From: Pseudozyma flocculosa PF-1
Lineage: Eukaryota; Basidiomycota; Ustilaginomycetes; Ustilaginales; Ustilaginaceae
Assembly: GCF_000417875.1 (NCBI RefSeq)
Contig: NW_006920869.1
Coordinates: forward strand, 1,605,759-1,669,758
Direction of reading: 5' to 3'
DNA: 64,000 nt
Under the pieces are notes generated by a model that was not told the DNA's origin, made no database searches, and saw only the letters and a program-made list of their open reading frames with translations. Each line of letters opens with the position of its first letter. Position 1 is the first letter of the stretch. Both the position numbers and the translations under genes were made by a program. Shown here piece by piece: positions 1-12,811 of this stretch.

Positions 1-1894
1 AGCTGGATCAGCTTCTGCAGCTCGACGTGCGTGTCGTTGTTGGCCACCTGCTCGTGCAGCGTGAGGAAGCTGATGGGGCTGTCGAGCGCCTCGCGGCTCT
101 TGGCCGTCAGGCGCACCACCTTGAGGCCAGTGGCGTGGATCTTTTCCGTCAGCTGGTCGACGGCGACGTTCGAGGGGGCGCACACCAGCACCGGGCCCGG
201 GTTCATCTTGCTCAGCTGGTAGACGATGGTGGCGCTGGTGACAGTCTTGCCCGTGCCGGGCGGGCCCTGAATCAGGCTGAGCGGCTTCTGCAGGACGCTT
301 TTGACCGCGTTGACCTGGCTGTGGTTGAGCTCGGGCAGGCCGGGCGCGCTGAACCGCTTCGGCATCGCCGTCCTCAGCGTGGCGCTCTCGATCTCGTGGC
401 CGAGCAGCTTGTGGTAGATGTAGCCGCTGAGGCTCTGCTCGTCGACGGCAAACGTCTTCATGGCGCTCTGCATCCGGTCGAAGCTGGTCGACTTCCACAC
501 AAAGTCGGCGCTGAAGTTGTGGCTGCAGTGCTCGGGCACGCCGTCGGCGCGGCGCAGCTCGATGGCCACCTCGTCGGACACGTTGTTGGGGATCTTGATG
601 ACGTGGCCCACCCCCTCCCACGGCGGCGCCATCTCGCCGCGGTAGCGGATCTTGAGCTCATCGCCGACGGCCAGGCGCACCTCGCCGCTCTCGAGCTTCG
701 GGAGCGTCATCCACGCAATCTTTTTCTGGTTGAGACCCTGGTCCCAGCGCACTACCAGGTCCGACTGCGTCTGGCTCTCCTTGAGCTTGCGGTCGTAGTC
801 GGCCTCGATCTTGACGAGCGGGCCAAAGATGTTCTGGTACTGGTAGGCGTCCTCGTAGCGCAGCAGAATGCCGTCCGGCTCCTCGTCGACGCCGGGCTTG
901 TCGAGGTCCTCGAGGGTGGCGTTCTCGTTCTCCTTCCACATCTCCTCGAGGCGGTTGATCTGCTGGAAGGTGATGGGCCGGGCGCGCATCTGCTCGTGCT
1001 CGGTCGGCATCTTGACGAGCCACGTGAGGAAGCAGCGGTCCTCGATCAGCGGCGACCACTGCGACGTGTCCCAGATGACGTCCTTGGAGTTGGTCATGGC
1101 GGCGCACGGCTGGCGGCAGAGGAGCACCACGACCGTCTCGCTCTTGGCGGGGATGAAGCCGAGCAGGAAGACGTTTTTGGCGCCGCACTGGTAGCACTCG
1201 GGCGTCGTCTCTCCGAGCGGCGACTCGGCATGCAGGCACACCTCCTTGTGCTTGGCCCTGACGAGGTGGTTGACGATGTGGGAGCCCGAGGTAGAACCTC
1301 GCGAGTTGCAGAACCTGCCGAGCGCAGTATGGGCCCGTGCAGAGGATCGCGGCAAGTGGGTTCGGATCAGCTGCCCAGGATTCCCGCGATGACGACTCAA
1401 GGCGGTCTCCTAGAAGCGTGCAGCCCATCCCTAGCGAGCACTCACCACTTGTTGCAGATCAGGCACTTGACGACGCAGCTCGGGTTGTGGATACCGCAGT
1501 AGGCGCAGGCGTGGGGCGGCAGGTTTTGAAGCAGGTCGGCCTCGCCATCGTCGAGCATGCCGTCGAACAGCTCATCGACCTCGTCTCCATCGGTCGCCCG
1601 GGTGCTCCGCGGCTTGGCCGCCTTGGATCCGGTATGCTGGTGGCGGTGGGGTTCTAGGTCGTGCTCGTCGAGCTGAAGATCCTTGATTGCGGCGAGGTCG
1701 AGGTCGAGATCCAGGTCGAGGTCGATCTGGTCCGCCGCCCTGGTCCTGCCAGACTTTGCGCCATTGTTCCTGCGGGACAGCCTGGAGTCCGCTCCCGAGA
1801 CTACGGAGGCAGAGTCGGTGAAGCCATACTCGGAGGCGTCTGCGCCGTAGTTGGACGCGCCCTCGAGGTGCTCAAAGGGGTCGACGTCGGCCAT
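1..1894 (-). CDS. UPF1: UPF1/NAM7 RNA helicase, N-terminal part (runs off window start)
   Basis: ATP-dependent RNA helicase, the central factor of nonsense-mediated mRNA decay in the cytoplasm. Exon 1 is 1894-1446 and exon 2 starts at 1314; the 131-bp intron has donor GTGAGT and acceptor CAG. About 587 codons lie in the window and the C-terminal helicase half is outside. The N-terminus (residues 1-126) is acidic, with a (Asp-Leu)n run near residues 58-67. The Cys/His-rich CH domain follows from about residue 129, with Cys130, 133, 140, 144 and 147 then a Cys/His series across the splice junction. This is the UPF2-binding module. Walker A (GPPGTGKT) is at about residues 500-507 and is followed by the conserved [10 protein letters not shown] segment. 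The first ATG is followed directly by the acidic region seen in fungal UPF1. The gene is divergent from the glucanase gene. Confidence 0.95.
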
Positions 1895-4317
1895 GGTGCA
1901 CGGATCCCCTCCCCCTCCTGGTCTCTGCTAAGATGCGGAGCGTTCCAGGCTGCAGCCCCTCCTTTCTCGAGGACGGTGGTCTGTGGCGATGGCTGGTGTG
2001 TGGATCTGCGAGATGCTCGGTGGCAGGTGAACAGAGACGTCGATGGCAATGGCGGTGGCGGTGGTGGTGGTGGCGGGATGGCACCGGACTAAGGGCTGCT
2101 GAGCAGCCGTGCGAAGCTTTGCCAGATTTTTGCCGCGGCCAACACGCGGCGAGCCAGCAGCGGTGCCAGCCAGACGGTGAGCCAGCCCAGCTCAGCCCAG
2201 CCAGGGCCCAACAGCGCAGGCAGGCAAGGCCATGCGCCCCTCGCTTCGGCCGCCTTGAAAAAAACCCCGTCTCCCGAAAAAGCTGGGACCGGAGCCACGA
2301 CCCGACGCTTACATAATCCAACACCGCCCTGCGGCATCGGGCTTGCAACACCCCGTCCTTGCTCTTGCTGGCCCAGGCCCCGAAGTGGCTCCTTCGTCGT
2401 TGCTTTGCCAAGAGGCCGGCTCGATGCCATCACGAGGAACAAGAGGAGGACAGCCTTAAAGTGGACGAGGTCGTCCTGAGACGCCGTCGCTGGCTTGGCA
2501 GGCGGCCCTTCCAGCAAATCGACGTGGCCCATCCATCGGACGGACCTCCGCCGACGGGACGACCTTCTTGAGCGCGTGTTCAGCGCGGGCCTGGTCGAGG
2601 CCTGGGAGAAGTTGAAGCCGTCTCTTGGCGTAGCGGCGTCACCGGGCAAGGTCACAAACCGCACTTACCTGCCTACCGCTTGCGGCGTCGTCATGGCGGG
2701 GTGTGGTTCGCGACACCAACTCGTGAGCTGAGCCGGGCCTGCAGCAGCATGGTGTTGGTCTCGCCTACAGCCTGGCCCGGTCTTGCGCGCGTAAAGCCAG
2801 GCGAGCGGCAGCAGGACCCGTGGGCAAGGCCTGACCAAGAAGAGCGACGCAAGCCGGGCGAATCGCTTCCCGGTCGGCCAAGATGCTACCTAGCTGGGGT
2901 TTCAACTGCCAGGTCTGCTGAGCAACGCGCGCGTACGCACGCCGCCGCGACGGCGACGGTACGTGCTTAGCCGATAGCAAGAACCACGGGAGGGGAGGTC
3001 CCTCTTTGCCCCACACAGGAAGCGGGGATGAGCCAGGCCAGGCCAGGCCGGGCCTGGCCTTTTGGTCGCACCGAAGATGCACCGTCGCCCCCTTCGGCTG
3101 TCGGCATATACCGAACGAGCGGGGCGGCGCGGAGGGATTCGAGGACGAGCGAGGCGCCCGCTGTTTAGCGCAATTCGGCAGGCAGGCTTGCATGAGGGCG
3201 GGGCGGGGCAGGCAGACGGGCGCCCAGCCTGATTGCCGGCAACGGCTGGTCCGCAATTAGACGTTCGATCCTCCTGCCAACCAAGCAGGTCGACGGAGCA
3301 CCTCAAAGATCGACGCGCCGTATCGTCCTTGGCTGGCCAAGCACGTAGCTACGCGCTTGCAAGACATCATCGATGATGCTCTTGTATGATCCAGTGCGCT
3401 CGGGATCTACGGCAGGTTAGGGCGGAAGGGAGGGACAGCGAGCGAGTGCGCTGGCTACAGGCAGGCTGGTTGGTGGCGGCGACTAGCCTCGCCGAGAACG
3501 ACGAGCACGCAGGCTAGGTCTACCGTGTCGGCCACTCTATGCGTAGGCCAAACACACAGCCGGCTGGCTCAGGACCACAACCGAGGGGGACGGGGGCTTG
3601 GCCCAGCCTCGCTTTGCTTACTTCTGCCGTCTGCCCTCGCTAGCCTCGACGCCAATGCAAGCCCCTGCTCCTCCATATGTAGGACCGCCACCCGAGTCGT
3701 CGCCGTCGTCGTCGCTGTCGCGGACCTTTCTCCCTTCCCCTCGCCTCCTTCGCCTTACCCCTGCTTGCTTAGCTCTTTTCTCCCCGACCTTGCCCATCTT
3801 TCTCCACACTAGAGCGAGCTGGCCTCGTTCAAGCAGCCCGCCCTTCTACCGTACCGTACCGAACCGTACCTCTGGCCAAGCACCGGCCGGTCGCCCCGCC
3901 ATCACTCGGTCGCCCTTCAGCAGCTGCCGGCAGCCGCGCGCCGTCACCCGCACTCGCGAGCGACATATAAGCTCCCATCAAGGTCGACTCAGGGGCATCT
4001 CGAGCACCCGTCCATCACCTGTCCCCCACGACTGCGATCGATTGCCTCTGGCTCAGATCCTTCTTTGCTACCCTGTCATCAACCACCCTTTGCTTGGCGG
4101 CCCTCTCGTGGAGCGATAGACTCTCGCCCTCCCCGGCATAGACGCAGCACACGGAACATCGCAACAAGAGCGGACGGCCTGGATCTAGACGTGCGTGAGT
4201 GTGCGCTCTTGTTTGGACAGTCTAGCCTCGCGAGCCTCTACCGGATGCTCGATGCCGTGACGGCGGTACATGCGTCCATTTGCTGCTGCTGCCGTTGCTG
4301 CTCGCTCAGGCCAAGGC

Positions 4318-4336
4318 GGGCGGGCGGGCGGGCGGG
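4318..4336 (+). repeat. G-quadruplex-type (GGGC)n run
   Basis: Five GGG runs separated by single C bases, the shortest possible loops. This is a classic G-quadruplex-forming motif. It lies about 440 bp upstream of the glucanase start and 210 bp upstream of its TATA box. A role in regulation is only an inference. Confidence 0.6.
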
Positions 4337-4542
4337 CGAGCTGAAACATCGCCGCCTTGCTCTGCTGCACACGCAGGCAAGGAGGAGGGACGCCAAGTTG
4401 CAGAAGGCGAGCGCCACCGCTTCGCACCAGCTAGTCCCCCCAAATCTGGCGTTGCTGAAGGCGGCGGCGCCCCGCAAAGCGCTAGCCGTCATCCTCCAGC
4501 CTGGACGACCACGAGGAACTGCGCTGCCCCGGACGCACCTAG

Positions 4543-6288
<1,746 letters not shown>

Positions 6289-7088
6289 GCGGGTTGTCGT
6301 CGTGCTCTCTCTTCCCCTTTCTCCGCACGCACGAAGGGTAGATGGTGGAAGATCGCAGCTAGTAGAACGCATGGATAGCAGGAGTGTCGGATAGGTAGAC
6401 CGGGGCGAGCCTCCAAGAAGGCTTCGCCGCCTCTCCTTTTTTCCCCTCGCCGCCGACCTCGCGCCTCATCTCGTCCCTCCCAACTCGGCCCATTTCGTCT
6501 CGTCTCGACTCATCTCTCACGATCTCGGATCTTGTAACTCCAGCGCAAGCGCTCCTTCCTGTAGCAGCCGGTGATCCGGCCACGACCTACCCGATGTAAA
6601 GACTCACGATGACCTTGCGATGTCAGTGCGGGCTTGGGGCGGCGTGTTCTAGCCTCGTTGGCAGTCGAGTCGTGGGACCCTTGTCTGCAGCAAGCGCAAT
6701 TTCGCAACGAGCCGGCCCGTGCTCAACACGCCTCCTCCAACGTCGCCGCGCTTTTTCGGCCCTTGGATGCTGCTGCTCGTACCCCGCACAGCCATATCTA
6801 GTTGACGGGCGATGTTTGTAATACAGTACGAGCTACAGAGCCTGGCTGTAGAAGTTGGCGGCAAGGCAGCTGCTGCAGCAGATGGGCAGGCAAGAGAGAG
6901 CAGGGGCGGTAGCAGTCGAGCAGGGCGCTGGCCTGGCCTGCCTCAACGGCGTACAGTCAGACACCCCGACGTGCCTGCTGCCTCCAGCCCGCAAGCGGGG
7001 GCCGCACAAGCAGGCCCAACCAGCCCCCCCTTTTGCTCCTTTACCCCACTGCCCTGCACTTGCCTTCCGGTTCCCACTCGCCATCACG
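6289..7088. other. Glucanase 3' flank, no gene seen
   Basis: About 800 bp downstream of the glucanase stop. It begins with a pyrimidine-rich stretch (6420-6510), probably 3' UTR and terminator region. Base composition is like the rest of the genome and CpG is common. I see no supported gene. The composition changes abruptly at about 7089. Confidence 0.5.
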
Positions 7089-9037
7089 CCCACCACAGTT
7101 CCCATGCAATGTTGATTGCTTTGGCTGACTGACCAGCACTCCATGCCAGTCTTCAGCTACTCACAGCTTCAGTCTTGCAAGTGTGCACACACACCCAGAC
7201 CATGTCTGACTGGTGCTGCACATTGTTGGTCTGACTGCATGCAGCATCAACAAGCATGACTTCTTTTTGTTAGTCAATCAGCAACAGGCCTCACTCATTT
7301 CCCAAATCGGCCTGTTGTGGCAGCACGGTGGCTTCAAGGTCAGCCAATGCATGAAGATCCTGCTTGCAGGAATCAACTCCGCCGCCCCGTACAACTGGTC
7401 CGAGGCTGCCTTCCTGCCCCCTGGCTTTTTCGACTGCAAACAGAGACGTGTGTTGAGCCCTAGGGGTCTTGCTAACCGTAGGTAGGCCTAAGGCGGCGTA
7501 GCATACCAGGAGAGGTTGGGGGAGACAGTAAGCGTGTGAGGGGATATCGATGTTGTACCGTAGGATCCTATAGATACTAAGTACAATCGACGACCGGAAG
7601 CAAACACCTAGCTACTCCGGCCTTGCACTATCCACCCCGCCGGTAGGGTCGACACTACCGCAGCGCAGGTCGCGCCCCTCGGGTCCGAGCCCTGGTACGG
7701 CGCGTGTGGAGTTATCTCCACGCCGCCGCTGGGCGCCTCTCGGGGTTGCCCTAACAACGCGTTGACTTCTGCTGTTGTCGGCATCATGCTCGGCAACGGT
7801 GGCGTGTACCACCGGCCTCCTCATTGCAACAGCTTCTCGTCAAAGATTTACACTTCCAAGAACAAGCTGAATGCATTTGCATATGTCAAGGGGGTCATCA
7901 ATCACCTTTGCCTGCATTGACTTTCCTGTCACACTTGGGCAAGCTGGTTGGCCATCAACCCTCTCCTTCAGCATCCACCCTGCAGCACCACTGGCAGAAA
8001 GCCTCAGTCTCCATCTTGCTGTTGCAGTGCTCAGTGATGCAGGAGAGAAGGCTGTTGCTACATCCTTCAAGCACTTGGGCTTGGCTGTCAAGCAGCTCCT
8101 CAACAGAGCCAATCATCAAGTTTGTATCCTTGATCCAGAGATGCCATCTGTGCATGAACAGTGTCAAGATGATTGGAGTCACCTCCAGTCCCATGTTGGT
8201 GGGCAGAGACAGAGGCAGCAGGCGCGGGAAGATGGGGTGTACCTTCATGCTTGTCCGGGGTTTGGAACCACTTTAGGTGCGAGATGCAGAGTGTTGTTGT
8301 GTAACCTGAAGGCTCCTTGTGAAACGAGACATCAGAGCAGAGCATTCTGAGGCGCGACCGGTCCTTTTTGTCTGTCGCGACCAGGCTTCCGATGCGGAGC
8401 CCAGTCAAAAAGACGATTTGCAGCAATGCGATCTTCTGTAGGCCGAAGGCCACACAGCCCCCACGGACCAAGTCGGCCGCCATGTGATCCAAGATGAGCT
8501 CGACCTCGAAGCGGCCCCACCAGGACCGCTCGAGGCCGCGCTCAGGCAGATTCAGTTCCTCAATCTGCTGGTAGGCGTGACGGATGAGTTGGCTGGCCAG
8601 GCCAGACTCGCCTGTCCCGTCGAACAGCATGACCTTCTGGAGGTTGCCTTGTATCATCCTGGTGGGTGAGCTGCACCATCCTTTTGACCAGCACAAGAAA
8701 TGACATGCTTCACCCAATAACTGTCAACTTTGTGGGATGCCCCTTACCACATTGCCCCTTGGTGCCAGTCACCTGGTGTTAGGCCTGGGGCTGCAGTAAC
8801 ACCTGGTAGGTCATGAAGCTGACAGCTTCTACATCAACATCAGTAAAGAGCATGTAGAGGTGATGTTGACAAACCACTCAGCATGCTGCCAAGCATGACC
8901 TCAAGGCACTGTTTCAAACATACACTGTTCTTCAGCCAGGTCAAGCCAAGCAGGAAGCAAAGAGGCAGGTGTTCTGCTTTGGTCTGGCTGAGTGTGCTGC
9001 AAAATCTTGACCAAGTTGAGCTCAGCCCTCAGCCAGT
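7089..9037. mobile_element. CpG-depleted mosaic, probable decayed mobile element
   Basis: Three stretches contain no CpG at all: 7089-7307 (219 bp), 7840-8222 (383 bp) and 8623-9037 (415 bp). They are rich in TG and CA. Between them, about 7380-7839 and 8223-8622 carry normal CpG. The surrounding genome is very CpG-rich, so blocks this long without CpG are not chance. The pattern is what cytosine methylation or RIP-like mutation of a repeat leaves behind. The minus strand carries a frameshifted tyrosine-recombinase-like gene. No terminal repeats or target-site duplication were identified, so the element limits are approximate. Confidence 0.5.
7955..8723 (-). pseudogene. Broken tyrosine recombinase-like gene (DUF3435/Crypton-type suspected)
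   Basis: Two minus-strand frames join into one degenerate protein. The upstream frame (8723-8100) begins after an in-frame TGA. It carries the segment FGLQKIALLQIVFLTGLRIG, which resembles the first catalytic-Arg box of fungal tyrosine recombinases (T-x-x-R-x-x-S-L). After ISHLKW the similarity moves to another frame (8248-7955), with segments such as NMGLEVTPIILTLFM and SVEELLDSQ, so a frameshift lies near 8230-8250. Such recombinases mobilise Crypton-like elements, and the DUF3435 class drives larger fungal elements. The C-terminal His-x-x-Arg/Tyr part is not recognisable. The family call is from remembered pattern only. It is clearly non-functional as it stands. Confidence 0.4.
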
Positions 9038-9957
9038 CGATGCGCGGACCTGGAACAAGCAGCAAGCATCATGAGAGCCGCTGTCTCGAGGCCCGCTTGC
9101 TTGCTTCTCGGCACACGCACCTCTCGGCGAAAAATTCGGATCCGAGCTGTGTGCTTTGGTTGCTTCCGCAGCTGCGGTGGGAAGAAAAACCCAGCGCGGC
9201 TGTGGAAAATCAAAAAGAAGCCGCTGTGTCCCAGGACCAAGAACCAAAAATCGCACGAGCCCGCCATTCACCGACCCCTCGCCATCCCTCTTCCCACCAC
9301 CTTCACCGACCGACGGCGACCCAAGTGCTGGGCTCGTTGTTTCCTTCGCTCGTCTCCCACACGGGGGTCGAGCCAACCCTCGACTCGTGAGTACCAGCGA
9401 CATCACCGCACTAGCGACGCTCTCTCTCTGTGCCATTCTGGCTCGACGCAACGCGCTCGATCCGTCACTGCGACAGGACGACCGACGACCGACGACGATG
9501 GCGCTCGCACCGTCAAAGATGAACACAAATTACAGACCTGATCTGAGTCTCCGTTGTGGGGAACCCGAAGACAACAAAATTTTGCCAATATCAAGCTGAG
9601 ACGATCCGAGCATCGGCGCTGCTTCTGCCGCCGCCATCGTCGTCGTCGTCGGAGTCGCTGCAGCTGGCGAGAGGCACGGACACGGACAGAGAGCGCTCGG
9701 AAGGGCGCATCAGACTTGCGGAAGACTGACATTACCTCGTTCTTCGCCGTATCGCTCCCTCTCCGTAATCGCCTTCCCCTCCCCCGCTCGTGTCTATTGC
9801 TGCTATCGTCTCCAAAGGAGTCCCGCTCGGAAATCCAAAAGACCTTTCACCGCCTCATTGCCCCTCGTTCTCTTCCGATGAATCGACTGTGCCGCCGCCG
9901 CCGCCACCTCGCCAACGTGAAACCATCCCGCACTTCTTCGAGGTCGTGGTAGGAAGG
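9038..9957. other. 5' region of GPI1
   Basis: Normal CpG-rich composition resumes at 9038. The stretch 9280-9790 is pyrimidine-rich with CT runs and looks like promoter and 5' leader. The reading frame of GPI1 is open upstream of the chosen ATG but begins only with GTG at 9790, so it is treated as leader. No other gene is supported. Confidence 0.5.
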
Positions 9958-12084
9958 ATGGCGGTCGCAGACGGGCAACCGCACCGGCCCCGGTCACCTC
10001 CTCGTACCTCACCCTCACCCAGCGCGCGCCATGCCGATGCGAAGTCGGCCTTGTTGTCACCAGTTCTGGCGGCGACGCCATCGGCTGTCACCATCTTCTG
10101 GCCGGAGCGCTTGGCATGGATCGACGCGCAGCCTGGCGCCAGGCATCATCGCGTCGAGCAGCTGCTCGTCGGTCGCATCTTGCTCGGCGCACCTCACGAG
10201 ATCGCCGTCGTCGTGCTCGGCACCGTGTCGGAGCAGTACGACCAAGCTTCACCTGCATCACGTCGGGAAGACCTAGTCGTTGTTGGAGCTTGTTCAACGC
10301 CCGGCTCTTCGGCTCAGCCGCATCTCGCAAGTCGGTCCGCCACTGAGCTATGGCTCGAGGTCGACTTGCCGCCCAGCTCGTTCGGACACGCCGGCGCCTG
10401 CAAGCTGTGGCGCCACTCACCCTGCCGACCGATCCATCTCAGAAGCATCCGAATGGCCGGTAACCGCACCTCAGCAAGGTGCCCACCCGTCGACCCGCAG
10501 ACCACCGTCAGCGTCATCTACTACCGCGCACCGGATGCCGAGATGCTGCAGTATCTCGCCCTGGAGCCGCTCCGCCTCGGTCCCGTCTCCGGATCGCGGC
10601 TTGCCGTACTGGGCGCCCTGCTTCTCGACGACGCTACGATAGACGCCTTCTTCGACGCCCGCGACTCGCACTACGGCGCGACGCCGCTGCAGCGCAGGCT
10701 GGTCAAGCTCGTGATGCTAGACCCGGCCCGGTGGACGGAGCTGATCAGCGACGACCCGGCCTCTGGCCGCTGGCCCGAGGGGACCGCCTTTCGCCGCGCC
10801 ATCCAGTGCATCAACAGCGCGGGCCGCAGCCCGCAATTGGCCCGCCGCCACGACGAGGGAGTTGGTGCGGTGTCGATGGATGTTACGGCGTCGATGCGGT
10901 TGCTGGATGCCATGGTCCGCCCTGCGCTGGCCGTCGCCGAAGCCATCCACCGCCTGCTCAACGCCAAGCTCGCCGTGCCCTTCCGCAAAGGCAACCGGCC
11001 GACGCTGACCACCATCTCGGCCTCGGCGCGGCAGCTAGATGCTCGCCTCTCGCAGCTGCTGGTGGCGCCGAGGCTGGCGACACGCCTGCGCAGCCTGCGC
11101 AAGCGTCAGGTGCTACCGACAAGCGACCTTTCTGCACCCTACATCGGCCTGTGGAATAGCGTCTGGCTGGTTGCCAACGACGTGATTCTGGGCTACGCGG
11201 TCAGCGTGCTGCTCGTCAACCACCGCTTCGCCATCGCCGAAGCACTGCGGTACGGCCTGCGACGTGCCTTCGTCGACGACGTGCTGCGCCTCCTCGATTG
11301 GCTGGGCGACTGGCCGGCCGGACTCAAGCTCAACACGGAGCTCTCGCTCTTCTTCCAGGACGCCTACTCGTCTTTCATCGTCGCCTGGAGGGACCAGGTG
11401 CTGGATGCGGTCGCGCCGCACCTCGAGGGCGTCGTGGTGGCCGTGGCGCTGGCGAGTCGGTTGATGGGCATCACGATGTCGCTGTGCTTGCTCGATGACG
11501 CTGTGCAGCTGCTGACGCTGCACATCACCGTCTTCCACGGCTGCGCGCGGCGCGTCTTTCGCTTCCTCGTCACCGTCCTCTCGTCGCTGTTTGACCTCTT
11601 CCGCGGCAAGAAGCGGAACGCGCTGCGCGGCGGCCGACTCGACGATGCGACCTACGAGCTGGACCAGCTGCTGCTGGGCACGATCCTGTTCACGCTCTGC
11701 GCGTTCCTCGTTCCGACGTGCTACGTCTTCTACCTGGCCTTTGCCGTCATACGGCTGGGCGTGGTGGCGTTCGAGGCGGTGGTGGTCGAGACGCTGCTGG
11801 GCCTGCTAAACCACCTGCCCCTCTTTGCGCTGATGCTGCGGTTCAAGGATCCCAGCCGTTTGCCCGCCAGCGTCAGGCTGGAGCCGCTCGCCGCGTCGAG
11901 CGGGGTCGAGGGCCACCGTCGGCGGTACGTTGCGGCTCACCACCTCGCCCTGCGGTCCAACGCGCTCGGAGTGGTCGACATCTTTGAGGGATATAGCGAC
12001 CACGTCAGGGGCATCCTCGACCTGCCGCGCATGGCGGCGAGGACGTTGCTCGGCCATTCTCTGCGTCGTGATCGACATCGATAG
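9958..12084 (+). CDS. GPI1: GPI1/PIG-Q, subunit of GPI-GlcNAc transferase
   Basis: Subunit of the endoplasmic-reticulum complex that adds N-acetylglucosamine to phosphatidylinositol, the first step of GPI-anchor synthesis. Intronless, 708 aa. The N-terminal half contains the fungal Gpi1 start pattern TIFWPERL and the segment VSVIYYRAP. The C-terminal half holds the membrane domain and family signatures: LWNSVWLVANDVILGY, then SLFDLFRGKKRNALR, then DQLLLGTILFTL. Several hydrophobic helices lie between about residues 400 and 640. The start is the first in-frame ATG, 48 residues before the conserved FWP motif. The sequence before it has no ATG in frame. A non-ATG or spliced upstream start cannot be excluded. 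Confidence 0.93.
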   Translation: MAVADGQPHRPRSPPRTSPSPSARHADAKSALLSPVLAATPSAVTIFWPERLAWIDAQPGARHHRVEQLLVGRILLGAPHEIAVVVLGTVSEQYDQASPASRREDLVVVGACSTPGSSAQPHLASRSATELWLEVDLPPSSFGHAGACKLWRHSPCRPIHLRSIRMAGNRTSARCPPVDPQTTVSVIYYRAPDAEMLQYLALEPLRLGPVSGSRLAVLGALLLDDATIDAFFDARDSHYGATPLQRRLVKLVMLDPARWTELISDDPASGRWPEGTAFRRAIQCINSAGRSPQLARRHDEGVGAVSMDVTASMRLLDAMVRPALAVAEAIHRLLNAKLAVPFRKGNRPTLTTISASARQLDARLSQLLVAPRLATRLRSLRKRQVLPTSDLSAPYIGLWNSVWLVANDVILGYAVSVLLVNHRFAIAEALRYGLRRAFVDDVLRLLDWLGDWPAGLKLNTELSLFFQDAYSSFIVAWRDQVLDAVAPHLEGVVVAVALASRLMGITMSLCLLDDAVQLLTLHITVFHGCARRVFRFLVTVLSSLFDLFRGKKRNALRGGRLDDATYELDQLLLGTILFTLCAFLVPTCYVFYLAFAVIRLGVVAFEAVVVETLLGLLNHLPLFALMLRFKDPSRLPASVRLEPLAASSGVEGHRRRYVAAHHLALRSNALGVVDIFEGYSDHVRGILDLPRMAARTLLGHSLRRDRHR

Positions 12085-12775
12085 CGGCCCGTCTCGACCC
12101 TCTTGGCGCGCTCGGGCCGGATCGATCGTCGACAGCGCATCCCACTTGCCCTCGTCTTGATTGTCCTCGATACACACATATGTATCCACACATACCGAAA
12201 TAGATCCGTGAAATCCCGGTCGTCTCGTCCGTTGAGCCGTCAAGAGTGCCCCATGTGCTGTCTGTCGTTGCAGACACGCCTGATTCAAATGCCAGCACTG
12301 TCGCGAAGGGCTCATCCGGAGCGCTTGATACGGCGAGACGAGTCGATCTGCACGGCGACAGGGGCCCAATCATCATACCCTGTGCTACAGCTACCGGACA
12401 ATGCCAAGGCGAAGGGATGGGGAACTTGCGGCTACGGTGGCTACCTGGCATGTAGTTAAGCGGGTGGCGACCGCACAAAGGACGGAGTGAGTCCCCCCTC
12501 CATCTCGCTCCGCCCTTGATCGTTCCCCAATCATCATTGTCCCTCACGGCCCTTTGTGCAATCTCGATGGCGGCAGTAGCCGCTCGCCCGTACATATGTC
12601 CCTGTCCCTTGTCCTGTCCAGAGGGCCGAGGCAAGCATCCCGCTTTGGCCCCGATAAGGTCCAGACCCGTTTGCGCGAAGAACGGGGGTGGGGCGCGCTC
12701 CCGCCTGTCTCTCGGCCTGGCGTGCCTCGGCCAAGTCGACAACTTTGGGATCGGTCGGAACCGAAGCGGACCGCT

Positions 12776-12811
12776 GGCCGATACGCCGGCCGATACGCCG
12801 GCCGATACGCC
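12776..12811. repeat. Three perfect copies of a 12-bp tandem repeat
   Basis: The unit GGCCGATACGCC occurs three times without mismatch and is followed by a decayed partial copy. It is intergenic and small. No function is evident. Confidence 0.85.

Noticed and set aside
27..1502. 491-codon plus-strand frame opposite UPF1
   Set aside because: Starts with GTG, has no motif, and crosses the UPF1 intron; the minus strand encodes the conserved helicase.
7213..7485. 90-codon plus-strand frame in the CpG mosaic
   Set aside because: It spans a CpG-free to CpG-rich border and shows no recognisable domain; treated as part of the decayed element.
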